From: Vulgatibacter incomptus
GTDB taxonomy: Bacteria; Myxococcota; Myxococcia; Myxococcales; Vulgatibacteraceae
Length of the DNA: 64,000 bases
Assembly (NCBI RefSeq): GCF_001263175.1
Contig: NZ_CP012332.1
Span: forward strand, 1,733,501 to 1,797,500
Direction: 5' to 3'
Shown here: piece by piece, positions 34,110 to 41,287 of the stretch
Layout of the letters: each line of letters starts with the position of its first letter
Position numbering within the stretch: position 1 is the stretch's first letter
Notes under the pieces: model-generated
Databases searched by the model: none
Told to the model about the DNA's origin: nothing
What the model saw: only the letters and a program-made list of their open reading frames with translations
Translations under genes and position numbers: made by a program

Positions 34110-34565
34110 CTACCGCGCGCAGTCCGAGCAGACGCCGTAGAGCTCCATCTTGTGATTGGCGAGCGTGAAGCCGTGGGCCCTGGCGATCTCCGCCTGGCGC
34201 GCTTCGATGCCCTCGTCCTCGAACTCCACGATCCGTCCGCACGTCGTGCAGATGAGGTGGTCGTGGTGCTCGCCAGCGATCTCGAAGCGGGTCTGGCCGT
34301 CGCCGAAGTTCCGAGCGTTCGCGATGCCCGACTCGGTGAGGAGCTTCATGGTCCGGTAGACCGTCGCGGCGGAGACGCGGGAATCCTCCTCGCGAACCTT
34401 GGCGAGGAGCTCCTCCACGTTCAAGTGGCCGCCCGCGTTAAAGAAGGTCTCGAGGATCAGGCTGCGCTGGCGGGTGGACTTCAACCCGCGGTCGGCCATG
34501 TACCGAGCGAGGATTCGCTCGGGCTTTTCGGCCCGAACGTGTCGGGATCGGAGCTCGTCGTTCAT
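34110..34565 (-). CDS. Fur-family transcriptional regulator
   Basis: The 151-residue product has a winged helix with RGLKSTRQRSLILETFF and ATVYRTMKLLTESGIAN, then the metal-binding dimer domain with HHDHLICTTCGRIVEFED and CSDCAR (the Cys4 zinc site). It may be Fur, Zur or PerR; the sensory site cannot be distinguished by eye. ATG at 34565 follows GGAGG by about seven bases. It is divergent from the repeat-protein gene and sits beside the metal/redox block, so either could be a target. Confidence 0.92.
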   Translation of the reverse strand: MNDELRSRHVRAEKPERILARYMADRGLKSTRQRSLILETFFNAGGHLNVEELLAKVREEDSRVSAATVYRTMKLLTESGIANARNFGDGQTRFEIAGEHHDHLICTTCGRIVEFEDEGIEARQAEIARAHGFTLANHKMELYGVCSDCAR

Positions 34566-34598
34566 TGGGGCCCTCCGGTCGGGTCGTGTAAGGAACAG

Positions 34599-34614
34599 GG
34601 ATATCGTTCTATCC
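34599..34614 (-). promoter_or_regulatory. Dyad GGATA-N6-TATCC upstream of the Fur-family gene
   Basis: GGATATCGTTCTATCC shows a 5-bp dyad, about 35 bases upstream of the Fur gene's ATG. It could be an autoregulatory site. It is not a close match to the classical 19-bp Fur box, so confidence is low. Confidence 0.3.
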
Positions 34615-34787
34615 GAGCAACTGCAAACCGATCTCAATTCGTCCGGCATTTCGGATCGCCGATCCTCCGCGCGCGGCCCCGGACGCTCCCACGGCGCCCG
34701 CACGTCCGCGGAAGGCTTCGCACCTCGAAAAAGGTTCCACTCGAGAGCCCACGAAGAGGTCGTGGTATGACTCATTTTTTCCCGTCC

Positions 34788-34816
34788 TTGACACCAATGG
34801 CCTTGGGCCCGATGGT
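34788..34816 (+). promoter_or_regulatory. Sigma-70-like promoter for the repeat-protein gene
   Basis: TTGACA, 17-base spacer, GATGGT (A2, T3 and T6 of the -10 box match). The predicted RNA start would be only a few bases before the ATG at 34826, and no Shine-Dalgarno sequence is visible, so the message may be leaderless. Confidence 0.45.
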
Positions 34817-34825
34817 GCGCGCCCC

Positions 34826-37444
34826 ATGAGCCCCCACCGCTTCCCGCTCGATCCTTCTCTCGTCCCCCAGTTCGCCGAGGACATCCTCCCCGGCGACGAG
34901 TTCCTCGAAGACGAGACCGTTGCCCCAGCGATCGAGGAGCCGAAGCCGGAGGCCCCTCGCAAACCGCGCCGAAAGAAGGCCGCGCCCACCGGCCCGACGA
35001 GGCGGACCCGAGCCGAGGTCGAGCTTCGCCGCGAAACCCAGACGGCGGAGGCGGAAGCGAAGGCCGAGGCGGATGACGCGGATTCCGAGCCGGAGGCTCC
35101 GGCGCCCCGCCCCGGGCGGACGCCAGGCGTTCCGCAGTTCGGCCGCTTCGTCAGCGGTCCCGTGGCGAAGAGGCCGCTCCGCGAGCTCTCGCGCGACGTG
35201 CTGTCGGAGCTGATCGACGAGCTCCGCGCCAACCGTCACGCCCTGCAGTCGCGGATCGACTCGCTCTACGGCCGAGAGGACGGCAGGCCCTTCGGCCCCT
35301 CCGATCTGGGGCGCCTCCTTGCCACCCACGGCCTCGAGGAGCGCTTCACGCACGTGGAGCGCGAAGGCCTCCGGGCATTGCTCCGGCAGCAGCGCGGCTT
35401 CGAGCCCCCGATCCGCCGGGCCCTCGGCCTCGCGCCCGCGGAGCTCCGCAACCTGATCGCCAAGTACGACCTGGGCGCCGAGGCGGCGGAGCTCAAGGAG
35501 AGGACCCGCGAGGAGGCCCGCGCCGACTCGGCCCTCGCCGAGCGTCTCCTGCTGGCCTGCTCCCGCACCGAGCAGCTCCGCGACGCCGGGGTCCTCGAGG
35601 AGCTCGACGAGCGGAACCTCGACGAGCTCGACGAGGCCCTCGAGGCCGCCTCGGAGACCCCGACGACGGAGCCGTCCGTGCTCACGGAGCTCGCACGTCG
35701 TTCGCTCGGGATCGAGCCGAAGCTCTGGCGCAAGGCCCAGACCCACTACCGGCTGCTGTTCGTCGCCGCAGAGCGCCTGGGCGTTCCGCCTCCGGAAATG
35801 CCCGCGCCGACCCCGCGGTCCGGCCCCGAGGGCCGTCCGGGTTCGTTCGTCCGAGGCGATCGACGCTCCGGAGGTTCCCGGTCGGAGGGCTTCGGCCCCC
35901 CGCGCATCGGCGACCGGCCCCGTCCGGACGGCGCCCACGGCGACGGCGAGCGGCCGCGTGCCAGTGGTTTCGGGTTCAAGCGTGAGGGCGAGCGGCCGCG
36001 GACCGGCGGCTTCGGCCCCAGGCGTGACGGCATCAGGCCGCGTTCGGGCGGCTTCGGACCGCCGCGCGACGGCGACCGTCCGCGATCGAACAGCTTCGGC
36101 CCCCGGCGCGACGGCGACAGGCCGCGCTCGAACAGCTTCGGCCCCAGGCGCGACGGCGATCGGCCGCGGTCTGGCGGCTTCGGGCCTCCGCGCGACGGCG
36201 ATCGGCCCCGCTCTGGCGGCTTCGGTCCGCCGCGCGACGGCGACAGGCCGCGCTCGAACAGCTTTGGCCCGCCGCGCGACGGCGATCGGCCGCGCTCGAA
36301 CAGCTTTGGCCCGCCGCGCGACGGCGATCGGCCGCGCTCGAACAGCTTTGGCCCGCCGCGCGACGGCGATCGGCCGCGGTCCGGCGGATTCGGACCTCCG
36401 CGTGACGGCGATCGACCGCGCTCTGGCGGCTTCGGACCGCCCCGCGGCGGCGATCGACCGCGGTCCGGCGGTTTCGGACCCCCGCGCGACGGCGATCGGC
36501 CGCGCTCTGGCGGCTTCGGACCTCCGCGCGACGGCGATCGGCCGCGCTCTGGCGGCTTCGGACCTCCGCGCGTCGGCGATCGGCCGCGCTCGAACAGCTT
36601 GGGCCCGCCGCGCGACGGCGATCGGCCGCGCTCTGGCGGCTTCGGACCTCCGCGCGACGGCGATCGGCCGCGCTCCGGCGGCTTTGGACCTCCGCGCGAT
36701 GGCGATCGGCCGCGCTCGAACAGCTTCGGCCCGCCGCGCGATGGCGATCGGCCTCGCTCGAACAGCTTCGGCCCGCCGCGCGATGGCGATCGGCCGCGCT
36801 CGAACAGCTTCGGCCCGCCGCGCGATGGCGATCGGCCTCGCTCGAACAGCTTCGGCCCGCCGCGCGACGGCGATCGGCCGCGCTCGAACAGCTTCGGCCC
36901 GCCGCGCGATGGCGATCGGCCGCGCTCGAACCGCTTTGGCCCGCCGCGCGACGGCGATCGGCCGCGCTCGAGCAGCTTCGGCCCCCCGCGCGACGGCGAT
37001 CGGCCGCGCTCCAACAGCTTCGGCCCCCCGCGCGATGGCGATCGGCCGCGCTCGAACAGCTTCGGCCCGCCGCGCGATGGCGATCGGCCGCGCCCGAACC
37101 GCTTTGGTCCGCCGCGCGACGGCGATCGGCCGCGCTCGAGCAGCTTCGGTCCGCCGCGCGATGGCGATCGGCCGCGCTCGAGCAGCTTCGGTCCGCCGCG
37201 CGATGGCGATCGGCCGCGCTCGAGCAACTTCGGCCCGCCGCGCGATGGCGATCGTCCGCGCCCGAACAGCTTCGGCCCGCCGCGCGACGGCGATCGGCCG
37301 CGCTCGAACAGCTTCGGCCCCCGACGCGACGGCGACCGCCCCAATCGCGGCTTCGATCGGCCGTCTCGTCCCCGCCCGTCCGGCGATGCCCCGAGGGGGC
37401 CTGCGCGCGGCACCGATCGGCGTCCGCCGCCCCGGGGCCGCTGA
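34826..37444 (+). CDS. Protein with about 34 tandem Arg/Phe 14-residue repeats, unknown function
   Basis: The 872-residue product has an acidic/Pro/Lys leader (1-100) and a helical domain (about 110-330: SRDVLSELIDELRANRHALQ, LDERNLDELDEALEAAS). From about 346 to 850 runs a tandem array of the 14-mer SNSFGPPRDGDRPR or SGGFGPPRDGDRPR. Each unit carries one Phe, three Arg and two Asp, in the style of RNA-binding or phase-separating low-complexity tails. The C-terminus is Arg/Pro-rich. No family recognised. It lies divergent from Fur, and FmdB follows 61 bases later. Confidence 0.85.
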   Translation: MSPHRFPLDPSLVPQFAEDILPGDEFLEDETVAPAIEEPKPEAPRKPRRKKAAPTGPTRRTRAEVELRRETQTAEAEAKAEADDADSEPEAPAPRPGRTPGVPQFGRFVSGPVAKRPLRELSRDVLSELIDELRANRHALQSRIDSLYGREDGRPFGPSDLGRLLATHGLEERFTHVEREGLRALLRQQRGFEPPIRRALGLAPAELRNLIAKYDLGAEAAELKERTREEARADSALAERLLLACSRTEQLRDAGVLEELDERNLDELDEALEAASETPTTEPSVLTELARRSLGIEPKLWRKAQTHYRLLFVAAERLGVPPPEMPAPTPRSGPEGRPGSFVRGDRRSGGSRSEGFGPPRIGDRPRPDGAHGDGERPRASGFGFKREGERPRTGGFGPRRDGIRPRSGGFGPPRDGDRPRSNSFGPRRDGDRPRSNSFGPRRDGDRPRSGGFGPPRDGDRPRSGGFGPPRDGDRPRSNSFGPPRDGDRPRSNSFGPPRDGDRPRSNSFGPPRDGDRPRSGGFGPPRDGDRPRSGGFGPPRGGDRPRSGGFGPPRDGDRPRSGGFGPPRDGDRPRSGGFGPPRVGDRPRSNSLGPPRDGDRPRSGGFGPPRDGDRPRSGGFGPPRDGDRPRSNSFGPPRDGDRPRSNSFGPPRDGDRPRSNSFGPPRDGDRPRSNSFGPPRDGDRPRSNSFGPPRDGDRPRSNRFGPPRDGDRPRSSSFGPPRDGDRPRSNSFGPPRDGDRPRSNSFGPPRDGDRPRPNRFGPPRDGDRPRSSSFGPPRDGDRPRSSSFGPPRDGDRPRSSNFGPPRDGDRPRPNSFGPPRDGDRPRSNSFGPRRDGDRPNRGFDRPSRPRPSGDAPRGPARGTDRRPPPRGR
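35866..37340 (+). repeat. 42-bp tandem repeat array inside the coding region
   Basis: About 34 units of 42 bp, in two main protein forms (SGGF and SNSF) with rarer SSSF, PNRF, SNRF and SSNF variants. The first three or four units are diverged; later ones are near-identical apart from silent C/T and GAC/GAT changes. The unit is a multiple of three, so copy number can change without frameshift. No spacers separate units, so it is not CRISPR. Confidence 0.95.
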
Positions 37445-37504
37445 GGCCACCATCGGCCGTGTCGCTTGAACGACGAAGGCCTCTCGATTAGATCAGCCCA
37501 CGAC

Positions 37505-37840
37505 ATGCCCATCTACGAATACCAGTGTGCGACGTGCGGGGGCCTCACCGAGGTCCTCCAGAAGGTCTCGGACCCTGCCCCCGAGAGCTGCCCCGCCTGT
37601 GGCGGCGCCTCCACCCTCGAGAAGGTCGTGAGCCGCTCCAGCTTCCAGCTCAAGGGCGGCGGCTGGTACGCCGACCTCTACAGCTCCACCTCGAAGGGCG
37701 ACGCGTCCAAGTCGAGCGGCGGCTCGTCCGCCTCGGCGAGCGGCGGCTCGTCCGCTCCAGCGAGCGGCAGCTCGTCCGCCTCGTCGAGCGGATCATCCTC
37801 CTCCACGAGCACGCCCACCACGTCGACCGCCACCAAGTAG
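37505..37840 (+). CDS. FmdB-family zinc-ribbon protein with Ser-rich tail
   Basis: The 111-residue protein begins MPIYEYQCATCGGLTEVLQK and has CPACGG, two CxxC pairs that would bind zinc, exactly the FmdB layout. From about residue 70 the sequence is almost only Ser, Ala, Gly and Thr, a long disordered tail. FmdB proteins are often linked to transcription or formamidase regulation, but no target is known here. The ATG at 37505 matches the family start. Confidence 0.9.
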   Translation: MPIYEYQCATCGGLTEVLQKVSDPAPESCPACGGASTLEKVVSRSSFQLKGGGWYADLYSSTSKGDASKSSGGSSASASGGSSAPASGSSSASSSGSSSSTSTPTTSTATK

Positions 37841-37966
37841 CCGTCGCCGGAATGCGCGCGGCGCGGATCTGTTGCCCGATCGACGGGGTCCTTCCCCCCG
37901 TCGACCGCGACCTTGTCCGACGCCGCACTGCTCCCTGCCCCTGTCGAAATCGATGAACCTGCTCGG

Positions 37967-39328
37967 ATGGAGGATCGGCTCGCCGACCCCATCCCCGCCG
38001 CTCCCCCGATCGCGCCCGGCGACCCTCCCACGGAGGATTCCGCGGGCGGCGACACCGACCGGACGAAGCGCTCTCTCGCGTACTGCACCGCCGAGGGAAT
38101 GACCGCCGAGGTCGTCACCGCGTGCGCGGGCGGAGCCACGCTCATCGCGTGGGCGCTCTACCTGCAGTGCAGCCCGGTCCTCGTCGCGATCCTGGGCTCC
38201 CTCCCCTTCCTGGCACAGATCGTCCAGCTCCCATCGGCCCTGCTGACCTCGAGGCTGGGCGGGCGCCGGGTCGCGATCGTCGCGTTCACCGCCTCGCGAC
38301 TCTCGCTGCTCCCGCTGGTGGTGATCCCCTTCCTCGGCGCCGAGCTGGATACCAAGCGCGACCTCCTCTTCGCCGTGGCCGCGGCCAACACGCTGCTGGC
38401 CGTGGTCGGCACGAACGCCTGGACCTCGTGGGTCGGCGAGCTCGTGCCGGCGACGATGCGATGCCGCTACTTCGGCATGCGAAGCGCCCTGACCACCCTG
38501 AGCGGCGCGAGCGTCGCCCTCCTCGCCGGGATCGTCATCCAGCGCTCCGAGCTCCTCGGCCTCGAGCCGATCGCGCTCTCGGGCCTGGCGGCGGTCGCGA
38601 TCGTGGCCGGCCTCGCCACCGCGCCGATGCTGCGGCGCCAGCACGAGCCCGAAGGCGCGCGCCCCGACGAGAATGGATGCCTGCGGCTCGCCGCTGCCGC
38701 CTCCTGCGTGCTCCGCGATCCGGCCTCGAAGCGGCTGCTGGCGTACCAGGTGGCCTGGAACGCCGCGATCGGGATCTCGTCCAGCTTCTTCGCCTTGCAC
38801 CTGCTCACCAACCTGCGCATGGGATTCGCCCTGGTGGCGGCCCAGGCCGCCGCCACCGCGCTGGTGCGGACGATGGCGACGCCGGTCTGGGGACGGGCGC
38901 TGGATCGCCTCGGGCCCAAGCGGGTCCTGGTGTTCTGCTCCTTCGGCCTCTTCGTCACCCCTCTCGTGTGGCTGTCCCCTTCACCCTCCGTGCTGCTCTG
39001 GGTGATCGCCCTCGACGCCCTGACCGCGGGCACCCTCTGGGCGGGTCACTCGCTCTCGGCGTTCGAGCTCCCGCTCGCGATCGCCCCCCGCGAGAAGCGC
39101 CCCTACTATCTCGCGACCTTCGCGGCGGCGGGCGGACTCGCCTTCGCGGCGGCGGCGCTCTTCGGCGGAGTGCTCGCGCAGCTCCTTCCCGACACGCTCT
39201 TCCTCCTGGGAAAGCCCGTCCAGAACCTCCAGGTGCTCTTCGTGCTCTCGGCCATCGGTCGGCTGATGTCTGCGCCGCTCGCACTCCGGGTGCTCGACCC
39301 CAGGAAGCCGGCCGGGGCCATCGCCTAG
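37967..39328 (+). CDS. MFS transporter of unknown substrate
   Basis: About 453 residues with a polar leader of some 40 residues and twelve likely helices. YLQCSPVLVAILGSLPFLAQIVQLPSALL, then TRLGG-like SRLGGRRVAI (the MFS A-motif) and LDRLGPKRVLVF (its second-half copy). Substrate unknown. No clear ribosome site; TTG at 37913 would add 18 residues. It ends one base before the convergent AI-2E family gene. Confidence 0.83.
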   Translation: MEDRLADPIPAAPPIAPGDPPTEDSAGGDTDRTKRSLAYCTAEGMTAEVVTACAGGATLIAWALYLQCSPVLVAILGSLPFLAQIVQLPSALLTSRLGGRRVAIVAFTASRLSLLPLVVIPFLGAELDTKRDLLFAVAAANTLLAVVGTNAWTSWVGELVPATMRCRYFGMRSALTTLSGASVALLAGIVIQRSELLGLEPIALSGLAAVAIVAGLATAPMLRRQHEPEGARPDENGCLRLAAAASCVLRDPASKRLLAYQVAWNAAIGISSSFFALHLLTNLRMGFALVAAQAAATALVRTMATPVWGRALDRLGPKRVLVFCSFGLFVTPLVWLSPSPSVLLWVIALDALTAGTLWAGHSLSAFELPLAIAPREKRPYYLATFAAAGGLAFAAAALFGGVLAQLLPDTLFLLGKPVQNLQVLFVLSAIGRLMSAPLALRVLDPRKPAGAIA

Positions 39329-39329
39329 G

Positions 39330-40391
39330 TCATCGCGAGGCCAGCCGCGGCGCGAAGTCCCGCTTCCAGATCCGCACCATCGCCGTGAACAGCGAGCCGA
39401 TCAGCGGACCGATGATCACGCCGACCGCCCCGAAGACGATCAGGCCTCCGAAGATCGTGAGGAAGACCAAGAGCGGGTGCAGGCGGATGTGACCCTTCGC
39501 CAGGATCGGCCGGAGCACGTTGTCGACCGTCCCGACGATGAGGAGACCCCACGCCAGCAGGAAGATCCCGGCCACCGTGCGGCCCGTGAGGATCAGGATG
39601 ACCCCGGCCGGCGCCCACACCAGGCCCGTGCCGAGGATCGGGACCAGCGAGAGGAACGACATGAGCACCGCCCACACCAGCGGGGTGGGCACCTCTACGA
39701 TCAGGAAGCCGATCCCCCCCACGAGGCCCTGGACCACGGCGGTGACGATGTTCACGAAGACCATCGTCTGGGACACGTCCCGGAACTCCTCGACGAGCTC
39801 CGCCTCGTAGGTGGGGTCGAGGGGCGTCGCTTTCGAGACCTGGACTAGGTACCGCTTCCCGTCGAGGAAGAAGTAGTACATCGAGACGATCGCCAGGATG
39901 GTTTCGACGAGGAGGCGCGTGGTCGCCCCCAACGCCGCCCCGAGCCACTTGGTGAAGAAGCTTCCCAGGGAGCTGAGCATCGTCTGCACCTGCTGGCCCG
40001 CGCCGATCTCCTGGAGCCGCGCCACCAGGGGTTGCAAGGCGGCAGGGACGCGCCCGCCGAGGAGCTCCTCGAGCCCGCCGGGACCGAGGTACTCCTTCAG
40101 CTTGCCCACCAGCTCGATCGCCTGCTCGACCAGCACGAAGACCACGGTGGCCAGCGGCACGAAGACGAGGAGCGTGACGGCGAGGGTCGAGGTGCCTGCG
40201 GCCAGCCCGCGCCGCCCCTTGAACTTCTTGACCAGGGCCTCGTGGGGCGCGTCGAAGAGGACGGCCGCGAAGGCGCCCACCAGGACGGGGATGAGGTACG
40301 TCCAGATGACGACGACGAACGCGATCAGCGTCGCCACGAAGGCGACGATGAAGGCCACCGTGGACCAGCGGATCGTCCGGTCCCATCCCAC
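39330..40391 (-). CDS. AI-2E family (PerM/YdiK-type) transporter
   Basis: The 353-residue inner-membrane protein has seven to eight helices with the family's C-terminal signature: DNVLRPILAKGHIRLHPLLVFL, then FGGLIVFGAVGVIIGPLIG. Despite the name, most members have no proven autoinducer role; some are ion antiporters or peptide exporters. It follows the SDR gene on the same strand by 61 bases. The start at ATG 40391 is natural. Confidence 0.93.
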   Translation of the reverse strand: MGWDRTIRWSTVAFIVAFVATLIAFVVVIWTYLIPVLVGAFAAVLFDAPHEALVKKFKGRRGLAAGTSTLAVTLLVFVPLATVVFVLVEQAIELVGKLKEYLGPGGLEELLGGRVPAALQPLVARLQEIGAGQQVQTMLSSLGSFFTKWLGAALGATTRLLVETILAIVSMYYFFLDGKRYLVQVSKATPLDPTYEAELVEEFRDVSQTMVFVNIVTAVVQGLVGGIGFLIVEVPTPLVWAVLMSFLSLVPILGTGLVWAPAGVILILTGRTVAGIFLLAWGLLIVGTVDNVLRPILAKGHIRLHPLLVFLTIFGGLIVFGAVGVIIGPLIGSLFTAMVRIWKRDFAPRLASR

Positions 40392-40452
40392 GAGCGAAGC
40401 CCCATCACCGAATCGCCCGCGAACGGGCGGTGCCCCAGCGCAGCCAGGCGGG

Positions 40453-41169
40453 TCAGCCGAGCCGCGCTCCGCCGTCGACGTGGACCAGGGAGCCGGTCGT
40501 GAACCGGTTCTGCATCACGAAGAGCGCCGCCTCGGCGAGATCGGTCGGCGCGCCGATGCAGCGCGCGGGGAGCGACTGCGCCGTGGCGGAGAAGAAGCGC
40601 TTCCGCTGCTCCTCCGGCATGCCGCTCCAAGCGGGCGTCTCGACCACGCCCGGACAGACGACGTTCACCCGCAGCGGGGCGAGCTCGACCGCCAGGGCAC
40701 GGCCAAGCGCCTCCACCGCGCCGTTCACGGTGGCGACCATCGCGGCCCCCACGGTCGGCTTGTGGGCGGCGAGGCCCGAAAAGAGCGTGATCGATCCGTC
40801 CCTGCGGAGGTGCGGAGCCCCATGGCGCGCGGCGCAGAGGTAGCCCCAGACCTTGGTGTCGATGGTGCGGCGGGCGGCAGCGAGGTCGAGCTGGAGAAGA
40901 GGCCCGTAGGCCAGATCCGCGGCGGTGAGCACCAGGTGATCGAAGGCCCCGATCCCCTGGAAGAGCGTGCGGACGGAGGCCTCGTCCGAGAGATCGACCT
41001 GCGCCGCCTGCGCGCGCTCGCCGAGATCCGCTACCGCCGCCGAGAGCCTTCGGGCCGAGCGGCTCGCGACGACCGCGCTGGCGCCCTGGGCGATCGCCTG
41101 CCGCGCGATCTCCAAGCCGATCCCCGACGATCCACCGACTACGACGACCTTTTTCCCTGCGAGCGACAT
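40453..41169 (-). CDS. Short-chain dehydrogenase/reductase lacking the catalytic Tyr and Lys
   Basis: The 238-residue product has the classical SDR cofactor motif VVVVGGSSGIGLEIARQ and a Ser at 131 (ITLFSGLAAHKP). The YxxxK pair is not present: positions 145 and 149 are Val and Asn in AAMVATVNGAVEALG. The C-terminal PGVVETPAWSGM is normal. It probably binds NAD(P) but may use other chemistry or be regulatory. It lies between the ATP-grasp gene and the AI-2E gene. Confidence 0.85.
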   Translation of the reverse strand: MSLAGKKVVVVGGSSGIGLEIARQAIAQGASAVVASRSARRLSAAVADLGERAQAAQVDLSDEASVRTLFQGIGAFDHLVLTAADLAYGPLLQLDLAAARRTIDTKVWGYLCAARHGAPHLRRDGSITLFSGLAAHKPTVGAAMVATVNGAVEALGRALAVELAPLRVNVVCPGVVETPAWSGMPEEQRKRFFSATAQSLPARCIGAPTDLAEAALFVMQNRFTTGSLVHVDGGARLG

Positions 41170-41287
41170 TTCCGCATCCCCTCGGGCCCTCGGCGCTCCA
41201 TGCACCTCGAGGAAATCTAGCGCCGCACCCGAGAGACTGCCGCCACCGGCCGAGCCGAAAAGCCAACCGGTGGACGGAGAGGACTCG

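Noticed and set aside
35866-37340. CRISPR-like regular repeats
   Set aside because: Units are contiguous with no unique spacers and lie wholly inside one reading frame.
34772-37453. An antisense open frame of about 890 codons across the repeat array
   Set aside because: It exists because the 42-bp unit has no stop in that frame. Its product is Ala/Arg repeats with no domain, and the sense frame has the structured N-terminus and a ribosome/promoter context.
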